Notes: generated from the sequence alone by a model not told the origin. A stretch of DNA of 64,000 bases from Cronobacter condimenti 1330 (GCF_001277255.1 NZ_CP012264.1:4154001-4218000); one strand, 5' to 3'. Positions 9,576 through 18,366 are shown, counted from the stretch's first letter. Program-made: numbers and translations.

Positions 9576-10595
9576 TTATTTCTTATGACGAATACGCGGG
9601 TTCACCACGCCGTAGAGCAGATCGACCAGCAGGTTGACGAGAATAATCATCGTCGCCACCAGCAGCACGCCGCCCTGTACGACCGGATAGTCGCGGCGTT
9701 GCAACGCGTCGATAAGCCAGCGACCGAGGCCCGGCCAGGAGAAGATGGTTTCCGTCAGGATAGCGCCCGCAAGCATGGTCCCGACCTGGAGACCAATCAC
9801 CGTCACGACCGGCAGCATGGCGTTACGCAGCGCGTGAACGATAATAACGCGCATGCGAGTGAGGCCCTTGGCGCGCGCGGTGCGGATGTAATCCTCGCCG
9901 AGCACTTCAAGCATTGCCGAACGGGTCATACGCACAATTACCGCCAGCGGAATGGTGCCAAGCACCACGGCAGGCAGGATCATATGCGCGAGCGCGTCGA
10001 TAAAGTTGCCTTCTTCGCCCCAGATGGCGGTGTCTATCAGCATAAAGCCAGTCAGCGGATTGGTGTCATCAAGGAAAACCATGTCGCTGACGCGCCCCGA
10101 CACGGGCGTCAGGTTTAACTGCACCGAGACCAGCATGATGAGCATCATGCCCCACCAGAAAATCGGCATGGAGTAGCCAGTCAGCGCCAGGCCCACCGCG
10201 GTGTGATCGAAGATAGAACCGCGCTTAACGGCAGCCAGCACGCCCACCGGGATACCGACAGCAATGGCGAAAATCATCGCGCAGACGCCCAGTTCAAGCG
10301 TCGCCTGGAAGCGTGGCACGAACTCGTCCCAGACCGGGAGACGGCTTTTCAGCGACATCCCTAAATCGCCATGCAGTACGCCCCAGACATAGTGGAAATA
10401 TTGCTCCCACAGGGGTTTATCGAGGCCGAGTTCGGCCAGTAGCTGCGCGTGACGCTCAGGGGAAATACCACGTTCGCCCGCCATGATCATCACCGGGTCG
10501 CCGGGGATCATATGAACGAAGGCAAAAGTGAGAAGGGTGATACCGATAAACGTCGGGATAACAAGCCCCAGACGTCGGAGGATGAACTGCAACAT
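9576..10595 (-). CDS. dppB: Dipeptide ABC transporter permease DppB
   Basis: Partner permease of DppC, 339 residues as in E. coli. It starts MLQFILRRLGLVIPTF, with a membrane span at once, and the EAA loop reads IRTARAKGLTRMRVIIVHALRNA. An upstream in-frame start would add 40 residues encoded by the repeat-bearing dppA-dppB spacer and resembles no permease N-terminus, so I reject it. Confidence 0.95.
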   Translation of the reverse strand: MLQFILRRLGLVIPTFIGITLLTFAFVHMIPGDPVMIMAGERGISPERHAQLLAELGLDKPLWEQYFHYVWGVLHGDLGMSLKSRLPVWDEFVPRFQATLELGVCAMIFAIAVGIPVGVLAAVKRGSIFDHTAVGLALTGYSMPIFWWGMMLIMLVSVQLNLTPVSGRVSDMVFLDDTNPLTGFMLIDTAIWGEEGNFIDALAHMILPAVVLGTIPLAVIVRMTRSAMLEVLGEDYIRTARAKGLTRMRVIIVHALRNAMLPVVTVIGLQVGTMLAGAILTETIFSWPGLGRWLIDALQRRDYPVVQGGVLLVATMIILVNLLVDLLYGVVNPRIRHKK

Positions 10596-10659
10596 AACCC
10601 GGATTCTCTGTAGTGACGCACAACCAGGGGGCTGTGGTCTGTATTGCTCACAAATGTAA

Positions 10660-10745
10660 ATTCCCTCTCCTGGCGGGAGAGGGTAAGGGTGAAGGCAGCG
10701 ATACACCGCCCTCACCCCGGGCCTCTCCCACAGGGAGAGGGAGGA
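10660..10745. repeat. Palindromic CCCTCTCC repeat pair between dppA and dppB
   Basis: Two palindromes in inverted arrangement. The first is CCCTCTCCtggcGGGAGAGGG (10663-10683). The second is CCTCTCCcacaGGGAGAGG (10722-10740). The stretch between them contains GGGTGAAGG and CCCTCACCCC, which can also pair. The same family recurs at 27189-27291. It behaves like an enterobacterial REP/BIME element: intergenic, within an operon and strongly foldable. In E. coli the same dppA-dppB gap also carries foldable sequence, which would lower expression of dppBCDF relative to the binding protein. Confidence 0.75.
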
Positions 10746-10756
10746 TACCCTACTTA

Positions 10757-12364
10757 TTATTCAACGGAGACGTTTTCGAAGTGGTGTTTGCCAAGCGGAT
10801 CAACCACGTAGCCTTTGACTTCTTTACGTACCGGCTCATACACGGTGGAGTGCGCAACAATAAGCGCAGGCGCCTGATCGTGCATGACGACCTGAGCCTG
10901 TTTGTACAGCTCGATACGTTTGTTGTGGTCATCGGTTGCGCGCGCCGGCTGAATCAGATCTTCAAACGGCTTGTAGCACCAGCGAGAGTAGTTTGAGCCA
11001 TCTTTCGCCGCGTCGCAGCTGAACAGGGTCGCGAAGAAGTTATCCGGATCCCCATTGTCGCCGGTCCAGCCCATCATTACAGCCTGGTGTTCGCCCGCTT
11101 TGGCGCGCTTGAGGTATTCGCCCCACTCGTAGGTGACGATTTTGGCCTGAACACCGATTTTCGCCCAGTCAGACTGGATCATCTCTGCCATACGGCGTGC
11201 GTTCGGGTTATACGGACGCTGTACCGGCATCGCCCACAGCTCAACGGTAAAGCCTTTATCCTGACCGGCTTCTTTCAGCAGTGCTTTGGCTTTCTCAACG
11301 TCATAGGTGTAATCCTTAACGTCGTCGTTGTAGCCCCACATGGTCGGCGGGATCAGGTTTTTCGCGGCAACGCCAGCGCCCTGGTAAACCGCTTTGATGA
11401 TGGCCTCTTTGTTCACCGCGTAGGTCAGCGCCTGGCGTACTTTTACGTCGTCAAACGGCTTTTTCTCGGTGTTGAAAGAGAGGTAGCCCACGTTCAGGCC
11501 TGCCTGCTCCATCAGGTTGATGCTTTTATCCTGCTTCATGCGCGCGATGTCTGCCGGGTTCGGGTACGGCATCACCTGGCACTCGTTTTTCTGAAGCTTG
11601 GCGTAACGCACAGAGGCATCCGGCGTGATGGAGAAGACCAGACGGTCAATCTTCGGCTTGGTGCCCCAGAAGCCCGGGAACGCTTTGTACAGAATGCGGG
11701 AATCTTTCTGGTATTGCAGCATCTGGAACGGGCCGGTGCCGATCGGGTTCAGGTCGACTTTTTCCGGGGTGCCCGCTTTGAGCATGTTGTCGGCGTACTC
11801 TTTAGAGAGAATAGACGCGAAGTCCATCGCCATATCCGCCAGGAATGGCGCTTCCGGACGCGTCAGCACGAACTGGACGGTATGCTCGTCCACTTTTTTC
11901 ACTTCGCTAATCAGCGTCGGCAGGCCCATGCCTTCGAAATATTCATAGCTGCCGCCAGAAACTTTATGGTACGGGTTCTGCGCGTTTTTCTGGCGGTCAA
12001 AGGAGAACACGACGTCATCGGCGTTAAATTCGCGCGTCGGTTTAAATTCTTTATTGTCCTGCCACTTCACGCCTTTGCGCAGGTGGAAGGTATACGTTTT
12101 GCCATCTTCACTGACGTCCCATTTTTCGGCGAGACCTGGAATAATTTCAGTGGTGCCGATTTTAAATTCAACCAGACGGTTATAGATAGGCACAGAGCTT
12201 GCGTCATACGTGGTGCCAGAGGTGAACAACTGCGGGTTAAAGCCTTCAGGCGAGCCTTCTGAACAGTAAACCAGGGTTTTGGCCTGTACGCCTGCTGCGA
12301 CGGTCATAGCCACCAGGCTCAGACCAAACTTCAGCATCCCTGACTTCTTCAAGGAAATACTCAT
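10757..12364 (-). CDS. dppA: Periplasmic dipeptide-binding protein DppA
   Basis: High-affinity periplasmic receptor for dipeptides that feeds DppBCDF and is also used in peptide chemotaxis and heme uptake in E. coli. The 535 residues begin with a signal peptide (basic start, hydrophobic core FGLSLVAMTVAAG, cleavage after VQA). The mature protein belongs to SBP family 5 and starts KTLVYCSEGSPEGFNPQ, nearly identical to the E. coli mature start. First gene of dppABCDF. Confidence 0.97.
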   Translation of the reverse strand: MSISLKKSGMLKFGLSLVAMTVAAGVQAKTLVYCSEGSPEGFNPQLFTSGTTYDASSVPIYNRLVEFKIGTTEIIPGLAEKWDVSEDGKTYTFHLRKGVKWQDNKEFKPTREFNADDVVFSFDRQKNAQNPYHKVSGGSYEYFEGMGLPTLISEVKKVDEHTVQFVLTRPEAPFLADMAMDFASILSKEYADNMLKAGTPEKVDLNPIGTGPFQMLQYQKDSRILYKAFPGFWGTKPKIDRLVFSITPDASVRYAKLQKNECQVMPYPNPADIARMKQDKSINLMEQAGLNVGYLSFNTEKKPFDDVKVRQALTYAVNKEAIIKAVYQGAGVAAKNLIPPTMWGYNDDVKDYTYDVEKAKALLKEAGQDKGFTVELWAMPVQRPYNPNARRMAEMIQSDWAKIGVQAKIVTYEWGEYLKRAKAGEHQAVMMGWTGDNGDPDNFFATLFSCDAAKDGSNYSRWCYKPFEDLIQPARATDDHNKRIELYKQAQVVMHDQAPALIVAHSTVYEPVRKEVKGYVVDPLGKHHFENVSVE

Positions 12365-12383
12365 TCTTCTGCTCCAATGTGAT

Positions 12384-12396
12384 AGGTGTTGTGTTA
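12384..12396 (-). promoter_or_regulatory. Candidate GcvB sRNA target site in the dppA leader
   Basis: The dppA leader reads ATAACACAACACCT about 20-33 bases before the start codon. CA-rich CACAACA elements upstream of dppA pair with the GU-rich R1 region of GcvB in E. coli and Salmonella. The element is seen here; its use is inferred from those relatives. Confidence 0.55.
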
Positions 12397-12399
12397 TCC

Positions 12400-12846
12400 G
12401 TCAGACCTTTTTTATTTTTTGCCCGGTCCGATCGGTAAGTGTGGGGCTGGGGATTCCTTTCGCAAGGGAGACTGAGTTGCAGTACAGATTGTCCGTAAAA
12501 TGACCCTCACGCCCTACAATCTGTCAACAGAATAGGAAAACGTCAATACAGCTATCCGGGATTTACAACCGGGGTGAGAAACGGCAAACAAAGATTAAAA
12601 AAACCTCATGGGCATGTTTTCAGCACGGAAATTTATGCTACGCCCCCACCCGCAGAATAATCCTCTTGATATTTTGTAACATCCAGCGCTTATGTTTTAT
12701 CCCGTTAATGAAAAATTTCTTGTCTTCTGGCGAACTTATGAACGGTTTATGGCGCAATTGGTAAGGCATACAGCAAAAAATGCTAAGCCAATATATAAGC
12801 AGAGGGGAAAGTATGCGGCGCGTTTCATAACTATTTTCAATGAAAT
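12400..12846. other. Intergenic region upstream of dppA and left flank of the lysozyme islet
   Basis: About 450 bases without a convincing gene. The left part should hold the dppA promoter, which I do not place exactly. From about 12640 the DNA becomes clearly AT-richer and contains only short open frames on both strands with no recognisable protein. It probably marks the left edge of the acquired islet. Confidence 0.5.
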
Positions 12847-13143
12847 ATGTCACAGAATTGCGTTCCCACGAGAAAATCGAAGCTAAATAAGACGGGCGAA
12901 TTAAGCGGCGCGTTAGCGTCCGACAGATATTGCCTGGAGCCGATTCTGAATGTGGGGGTGAAAACTAATAATCGCAGCCTCATAACTGTTTTACACGATA
13001 TCCCTTTATACGATTTTCAGCGCGTGTTTCTGGAATGCGTCATGGCTGAAGCACGTAAAAAACGCCTTCCGCGACCGACACAAAAAAGAAGCGCCAAAGA
13101 ACTGACTAAAGGTAAAGGGATGTATGAAAAGGAATTATCATGA
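12847..13143 (+). CDS. Hypothetical protein upstream of the lysozyme-like gene
   Basis: A 98-residue open frame that I do not recognise. It has no signal peptide or membrane span. The centre contains LYDFQRVFLECVMAEARKKR and the tail is Lys/Arg-rich. It overlaps the next gene by 20 bases in another frame, so the two could be translated together. It may be a small adaptor or the remnant of a larger protein, such as the end of a secretion-system carrier, but nothing in the sequence proves either. Low GC content matches the genes downstream. Confidence 0.4.
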   Translation: MSQNCVPTRKSKLNKTGELSGALASDRYCLEPILNVGVKTNNRSLITVLHDIPLYDFQRVFLECVMAEARKKRLPRPTQKRSAKELTKGKGMYEKELS

Positions 13144-14052
13144 ACCGCGGGTGCTGCGGTTGCAATCATCAGTAGGCATCTGCGGTGTGAATTACGCTGA
13201 TGATGTTAAAGCACTACAAGTAATGATGATGGAGGCTGGCTATCAGGCTGCTACAGGACGAACGCTAAAAGCAGATGGACGATGTAACAACGAAACTCAT
13301 GAAGCCATTATCTGGTATCAGCGTTTATTGACGCTGTCTCCGTCAGGCCTGATACAACCCATGGATCAATGGTTCCTTGAGGCATTAAAAAATGCCAGAC
13401 AACCTCTATGGCAACCAATGGTAAGTTCCGGGCCGTTACAGGTGCGGGAAGGGCAATTTACTTTTGACAATGAAGGCGCGGATTATATTACAGCCACAGA
13501 CCCATTTCGCCCGCATCCTTATCCCTGGTTCTCACGCATCTTACACTGGCCGAATTCTGCTGCCTCTGGCGTTACGCTTGGGCGTGGCTACGATATGGGG
13601 AATCGAAGCTCAGGTGAAATTTTTGCAACGCTCAGACAAGCAGGGATAGAAGAATACAAAGCTATCCTTGCCTCCAAAGCCGCTTTTCTGAAAGGACGAG
13701 ATGCTGTCAGTTTCGTGAAAGTGTATGGCCGCTTTTCGGTGAGATTACGCACCAGCAACAGATAAGACTGTTTGAAATTGCTATCCAGTTTTATATTTCC
13801 GAGGCGAAAAGGATCTTTAATGGACGCAAAGCGAGAATGATGTCTGCCATAAGCTGGGAAAAGATACGTGTCAGATTAAAAGATATATACATCGATAGCC
13901 TATATCAGGGATGTGAGTCAGCAGGTGAATTTGCCCGGTTGATTTTACTCGACGATCTGAAATCGGTGCGTTTATATCTGAAAACAGATCGCGCACAGAT
14001 GAACTCACACGGAAGAAACTTAAAAAGGTTGCAATATATCAATGGGTTATAA
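13124..14052 (+). pseudogene. Pesticin/T4-lysozyme-like muramidase with peptidoglycan-binding N-terminus, frameshifted
   Basis: Predicted cell-wall-degrading antibacterial effector. Residues 26-90 resemble a PG_binding_1 domain (DDVKALQVMM, then DG, T, AI, Q and P in the usual spacing). From about residue 112 comes a pesticin-type lysozyme domain: FDNEGAD (candidate catalytic E117), then GVTLGRGYDMGNRS (T151, D157). The frame opened at 13124 stops at 13765. The homologous continuation (PLFGEITHQQQIRLFEIAIQ, later ISWEKIRVRLKDIYIDSLYQG) is in the next frame from about 13729 to 14052. Adding one C to the CC at 13729 restores a single frame of about 309 codons. It could be a true pseudogene, a programmed shift or a sequencing error. 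No signal peptide; secretion would need a type VI or similar system, and none is in the window. Confidence 0.75.
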
Positions 14053-14500
14053 GCTGAGTTTTTTTCTGCCATTTCTGTTGCTGCCAATCACCTGCGTTGC
14101 TGCCTCGTCCATCATTTATGGAGAGGCCGCAGAGATGTGTGCGAAGAGTGCGGATTATGCCGCCGGAACGCGATGTCTTGAGAAGCAGCGTCAGCAAACG
14201 GAGCAGGCGCTGCAACAAACGCTGGAGGCGGCGCTGAAGCGGGTGCAGTCGGAAGACTGGCTGGAGGCAAATGCGGATTACGGGGATGAAGATTCACAAA
14301 TCGTTGAAGATACGGCCAATGCGCTGAAAAACGATCAGATGACCTGGGAAAAACATAAGGCCCTGTTTTGCAGGGTAGCCAGTTCCCAGATCAGTGAAAA
14401 AACACCCAATTATTGGGTCATATCCACCCAGTGCGAGATCAATATGAATAAGGCGCGTATCGACGAGCTGAAAGCACTGATGGCGCAGGTGCAGCCTTAA
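14042..14500 (+). CDS. Secreted LprI-like lysozyme inhibitor, probable immunity protein
   Basis: A 152-residue protein with a clear signal peptide (LSFFLPFLLLPITCVAASS). The mature part has paired Cys, many Gln/Glu and a helical segment, CLEKQRQQTEQALQQTLEAALKRVQ, typical of the DUF1311/LprI family. Members of that family inhibit lysozymes in the periplasm. Its ATG lies inside the last codons of the lysozyme-like gene (11-base overlap), the usual arrangement of effector and immunity genes. Neutralising the upstream enzyme is inferred from family and position. A terminator follows at once. Confidence 0.75.
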   Translation: MGYKLSFFLPFLLLPITCVAASSIIYGEAAEMCAKSADYAAGTRCLEKQRQQTEQALQQTLEAALKRVQSEDWLEANADYGDEDSQIVEDTANALKNDQMTWEKHKALFCRVASSQISEKTPNYWVISTQCEINMNKARIDELKALMAQVQP

Positions 14501-14518
14501 GGGCAAACGACGGAAAGC

Positions 14519-14547
14519 AAAAAGCCTGCTCATTGAGCAGGCTTTTT
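14519..14547. terminator. Bidirectional terminator between inhibitor gene and tRNA-Pro
   Basis: Perfect stem AAAAAGCCTGCTC / GAGCAGGCTTTTT with a 3-base loop. It can end transcription from the + strand inhibitor gene and from the minus-strand tRNA. Confidence 0.88.
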
Positions 14548-14552
14548 AAATT

Positions 14553-14629
<77 letters not shown>

Positions 14630-14641
14630 AATGCGGGGCGC

Positions 14642-14670
14642 ATATTACTGCGCACCCTAATTCTCGTCAA
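14642..14670 (-). promoter_or_regulatory. proK promoter
   Basis: On the minus strand: -35 TTGACG (14670-14665), a 17-base spacer, and -10 TAATAT (14647-14642), followed by a GC-rich discriminator just before the tRNA. This is a strong sigma-70 layout typical of stable-RNA genes. Confidence 0.75.
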
Positions 14671-14720
14671 TCCCTTACGTTAAAAAAGCCGCTCGATCGC
14701 CTGAAAAGCCAGCGATATGG

Positions 14721-16400
14721 CTATTTTGCGGCAGAAGGAACATGGCACCAGTTGTTGTTCTGGTTGATACCGCCGTCCGGCGACTGATAACCGAGGCAAC
14801 CCATAATGGTGTCGAACAATTCCACGTGGCGATGCGGACGCTTCTGCTGCGCCTCCAGCTTGAGCTGTGCGAACGCCTGTGCGTGCTGCGGGTCTGCCAG
14901 ATAGCCGTCAGACATCCAGACCATCATCGGTACGCGGAACTGCTCCGGCGGCGCAATATTGCGCGGCGTGCCGTGCAGATGCTCTCGCTCATTGATCGAC
15001 TCGCCGTGATCGGCGGCGTAAAACACAATCGCTTTCTTGTTACGCACCTGGTCAATCACATCCGAGATAAAGCTGTCGACATACAACACCGAGTTGTCAT
15101 ACGCGTTGATCAGTTCCTGACGGCTACAGCTTGAATCGACACCCATGCACTCCGGCTGCCAGCGCGCAAAGCTGCGAGGGTAGCGCTGCACATAGTTATA
15201 GTGTGAGCCTTTCGTGTGCAGAATGATTAAGTGCTTACCCTTTTCGTGGTTGGTCAGCGAGTTTTTCATCTCCTCGACCAGCAACATATCATCCACCTGC
15301 TTGCCGCGGTTGCGCGGCTCGGCGCCAATTTGCTCACGGTAGGCGATGTTGTCCGCCATCGTGTTGCTGTAGAACCACATCTCGCTCTGCATCGCATACA
15401 GATCCGAGCTAAAGCCCAGTTGCTTGAGCACCGCAAAAACGTTCTGCTCTTTCAAAGTCCGCTGCGGGTTATCTTCCGCGCCGCCTTCACGCACAAACAT
15501 GCAGCGCAGTGAAAGTTTAGTGGCGGTATCGCACGATTCGCCGCGGAATGCGGCCAGGTTTTTCTCCTGCGCGAGTTTCGGCGTCGTATCGCGGTCATAG
15601 CCGAGCATGCCCATATGATCCCAGCGCGTGGTTTCGCCGATGATAAACACCACATAGGTATCATCAATGCCCTGCGGTGCCTGCCAGGTAAACTTTTTAG
15701 CCGGGTTGAGCAGCGATTTATTATCGCTTGATTCATCCACCTGCGCCCAGGCGTACAACCCCAGCGCGGAAAGCCAGTTCGATGGCAAATACGAGTTCGC
15801 CACCACGCCGCCGTAGCTCGGCATATCAACGCCCGACGTGCGCTCTTCGTTTTTCTGCTGCAAATCGAGCAGACGAATCGGCGCCCAGACCAGCAGGCCC
15901 GCTACGATCACTACCGCCGCGCTTTTCACACGCTGATCGCGGGTGCGCAACTGGCGCAGTAATGTGTCGCGGCAGCGGTTGCCCCAGATAAGCGTCAGCG
16001 GCACGATGCACACCAGCACCATCCAGACGATAAACTGCCAGCCGACAACTTCTTTAGACAGGTCGATATCGGTCGTCATGACCGAGGCGATAATCCCGTA
16101 GCCAATCACGACGTTCAAAAACGTCATGTAATAGCTGGCCGCTGCGGAGAACAGCACAACCAGGGTTGTCAGCACGCGCCAGACGCGTCGCCCTAACAGC
16201 GACAGCACGCGCAACAGGAAGAAGGTTACCAGCACGGTAGCAACCAGTTCGACGACCATCGATACCGCATTAACCCAGGTAAGATCCTGCGCATAACCGT
16301 CAAAACGGCGGTATAGCACCGCGCAGTTAAAAAACAGACCGATGTATACCGCCAACAGAAAACTCAGTTTCTGCTGCGTCATCGAAAGGATGTATTTCAT
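14721..16400 (-). CDS. eptB: Kdo(2)-lipid A phosphoethanolamine 7''-transferase EptB
   Basis: Inner-membrane enzyme that adds phosphoethanolamine to the outer Kdo of LPS, contributing to polymyxin resistance. I start at MKYILSMTQQKLSFLLAVYIG (559 residues), matching E. coli EptB. A start 14 codons upstream exists but is not supported by homology. It has several N-terminal membrane spans and then a periplasmic alkaline-phosphatase-fold domain with FIIGETTRWDH, SCDTATKLSLRC (catalytic Thr region) and YAADHGES. In E. coli it is repressed by the sRNA MgrR; I have not located that site here. Confidence 0.95.
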   Translation of the reverse strand: MKYILSMTQQKLSFLLAVYIGLFFNCAVLYRRFDGYAQDLTWVNAVSMVVELVATVLVTFFLLRVLSLLGRRVWRVLTTLVVLFSAAASYYMTFLNVVIGYGIIASVMTTDIDLSKEVVGWQFIVWMVLVCIVPLTLIWGNRCRDTLLRQLRTRDQRVKSAAVVIVAGLLVWAPIRLLDLQQKNEERTSGVDMPSYGGVVANSYLPSNWLSALGLYAWAQVDESSDNKSLLNPAKKFTWQAPQGIDDTYVVFIIGETTRWDHMGMLGYDRDTTPKLAQEKNLAAFRGESCDTATKLSLRCMFVREGGAEDNPQRTLKEQNVFAVLKQLGFSSDLYAMQSEMWFYSNTMADNIAYREQIGAEPRNRGKQVDDMLLVEEMKNSLTNHEKGKHLIILHTKGSHYNYVQRYPRSFARWQPECMGVDSSCSRQELINAYDNSVLYVDSFISDVIDQVRNKKAIVFYAADHGESINEREHLHGTPRNIAPPEQFRVPMMVWMSDGYLADPQHAQAFAQLKLEAQQKRPHRHVELFDTIMGCLGYQSPDGGINQNNNWCHVPSAAK

Positions 16401-16549
16401 GCAAGCCGCCCAGGCAAAACGCTGCGAAAGCCCTTTACCCAAAAAATGAAAAAGAAGATGTACGTAATAGACGCGAGGGAATCAGGAGATTCTTAACTCA
16501 GACGCGGAGTAGTAGACCACAGGAGTTTAAAAAAGTGCGGGCTAATAGA

Positions 16550-16591
16550 GCGGTTCCGGCCGCCTTTACAAAAAATTGAGGCCGGAACCGC
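16550..16591. terminator. Long inverted repeat between eptB and ohr
   Basis: Perfect 12-base arms GCGGTTCCGGCC / GGCCGGAACCGC around an 18-base A/T-containing loop, starting 19 bases after the ohr stop. The position suggests the ohr terminator, but no clean T run follows on the minus strand and the loop is long. Confidence 0.5.
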
Positions 16592-16610
16592 ATTTTACAG
16601 CAGGAAATGA

Positions 16611-17042
16611 TTACTCAGTAATCACGTTCAGCTTCACGTCGATATTGCCGCGCGTGGCGTTAGAGTAAGGGCAGACGATATGTGCTTTCTGCACCAGTTC
16701 TTCGGCTTCTGCACGGTCCATGCCCGGCAAATGAATATCCAGCTGCGCTTCAATCCCGAAGCCGGTCGGCAATGGGCCAATCCCCACCTGACCTTCGATA
16801 AATGCCTCCTGCGGCACTTTCTTTTTCTCCTGCGACGCGACATGTTTCAGCGCGCCCAGGAAGCAGGCTGAGTAGCCCGCCGCAAAGAGCTGTTCCGGGT
16901 TGGTCACTTCACCGCCCTGGCCGCCCATTTCTTTCGGCACGCCCAGTTTTACGTCCAGCACGCCGTCATCAGAAGTCGCCCGGCCATCACGGCCGCCCGT
17001 TGCTTTCGCTTTTGCGCGATAAACCACTTTCTCTAAGGACAT
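16611..17042 (-). CDS. ohr: Organic hydroperoxide resistance protein (Ohr/OsmC family)
   Basis: Thiol peroxidase that reduces organic hydroperoxides. The 143-residue protein starts MSLEKVVYRAKAKATGGRDGRA. Both reactive cysteines are present, in GYSACFLGAL and in VCPYSNATRG. The longer upstream reading is non-homologous, so I begin at the ATG with the AAAGGAG ribosome site. No ohrR-type regulator is adjacent. This gene is absent from the corresponding E. coli K-12 interval, so it is an insertion between eptB and yhjX. Confidence 0.9.
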   Translation of the reverse strand: MSLEKVVYRAKAKATGGRDGRATSDDGVLDVKLGVPKEMGGQGGEVTNPEQLFAAGYSACFLGALKHVASQEKKKVPQEAFIEGQVGIGPLPTGFGIEAQLDIHLPGMDRAEAEELVQKAHIVCPYSNATRGNIDVKLNVITE

Positions 17043-17163
17043 CTTATTCTCCTTTGTGTTGGCAATCACAGCTAATAAGCATAGAACGTCTGGGCGAACT
17101 GGGGAGAAAGTGAGAACAATCGGGGAAACCGCGCCGCCGCAGAATGCAACGGCGCAGGAAGGA

Positions 17164-18366
17164 TCAGGCGCGGGCGTGTTCCCACGTTTCGCGGCGCGGC
17201 TGGCGAATCGTGGTGGAGATCGCAAGCGACACAATCAACAGCGCGAAGATAACGCAGAAGGTGACGTAAAAGCCGCCGAACAACGAGGCGATAATCGAGC
17301 CAAAGATGCTGCCGATACCAAAGCCGAGGTAAATCACACCGTAGTTTTTCGCAAGATTGTTCAGCCCGAAGAAGTCACTGACCAGGGACGGGTACACCGT
17401 GATCGTGCCGCCGAAGTTAAACGCGACACAGGCGATGGCGGCAAAGAACGTGACCTCGTTAAGCGGGGCGAAAAGCAGCGCCGCCATACCGACCAGCGAG
17501 ACCACCTGGCCCAGTGTAATCACGCGAATACGCGGCATTTTGTCAGAGAGGATCCCGAGCACCAGACGCCCCGCCAGGTTGGCTACAGAAATCACGGTCA
17601 CGGCGTTGGCGGCGGTAGCGGCGTCGAGGCGTACCATGCCCTGCGCGATATCTTTTGCCACGCCAATCACATACAGTCCGCTCATGCAGGCGGTTAAGAA
17701 CATCAGCGCCAGCATCCAGTATTGCGGTTTACGCATCGACTCAGCGAGGCTGTAGTCGCCTTCACGGGCATCGTTGCCGGTGCGCGCAGGTTGATTCGGC
17801 GCGTCTTTCATCAGCAGCGCACCGCCGATTATCATCACCATCACCACTGCGCCCCAGATAATAAACGTATGTTCCAGCCCGACAGACGTCAGCAGATGGC
17901 TGTCGATGAACTTAAAGCCCAGGCTGCCGAGGCCATACGAGCCGATGGAAAACGCGGAGATAAGCCCTTTGCGTTCCGGGAACCATTTCACGCAGTTAGA
18001 GAGCGTCAACAGATAACCCGCGCCGTCCGCAAGCCCCACCAGCACGCCGGCACTCAGCCAGAGCATCATGAGGTTACTGGCGTGCGCCGTTAATACCAGG
18101 CCCAGTCCCAGCAGCACGCCGGAGGCGATAGTGACGCGTTTCACGCCAAAACGCTCCTGCAACTTACCGGCCACTGAGGACGATAGCGCCAGCCCCAGGC
18201 TCAATAGCCCGAAGGAGAACGCCACCTGGCTTACCGGCTCGTCGAGCTTCTGCGAGAGCGCGCCGTTAAACAGACTCCAGGTATAAACCGATCCCAGCGC
18301 GAACTGGGTAACAATGGTGCCCACCAGAGTGAGCCACCGGGTACGCTGTTGAATGGAGGTAATCAT
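17164..18366 (-). CDS. yhjX: MFS transporter YhjX
   Basis: 400-residue major facilitator superfamily protein with about 12 membrane spans, of the oxalate/formate antiporter group. In E. coli yhjX is strongly induced by pyruvate through the YpdA/YpdB two-component system. The N-terminus (RTRWLTLVGTIVTQFALGSVYTWSLFN) and neighbours (eptB, yhjY, tag) match E. coli. The substrate is not certain; pyruvate is the current proposal. Confidence 0.92.
   Translation of the reverse strand: MITSIQQRTRWLTLVGTIVTQFALGSVYTWSLFNGALSQKLDEPVSQVAFSFGLLSLGLALSSSVAGKLQERFGVKRVTIASGVLLGLGLVLTAHASNLMMLWLSAGVLVGLADGAGYLLTLSNCVKWFPERKGLISAFSIGSYGLGSLGFKFIDSHLLTSVGLEHTFIIWGAVVMVMIIGGALLMKDAPNQPARTGNDAREGDYSLAESMRKPQYWMLALMFLTACMSGLYVIGVAKDIAQGMVRLDAATAANAVTVISVANLAGRLVLGILSDKMPRIRVITLGQVVSLVGMAALLFAPLNEVTFFAAIACVAFNFGGTITVYPSLVSDFFGLNNLAKNYGVIYLGFGIGSIFGSIIASLFGGFYVTFCVIFALLIVSLAISTTIRQPRRETWEHARA

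Noticed and set aside
11087..12262. 391-codon frame antisense to dppA
   Set aside because: Shadow of dppA; no signal, domain or ribosome site.
12638..12853. Short minus-strand frame in the AT-rich left flank of the lysozyme islet
   Set aside because: 71 codons, no good ribosome site and no family features; AT-rich non-coding DNA can give such frames.
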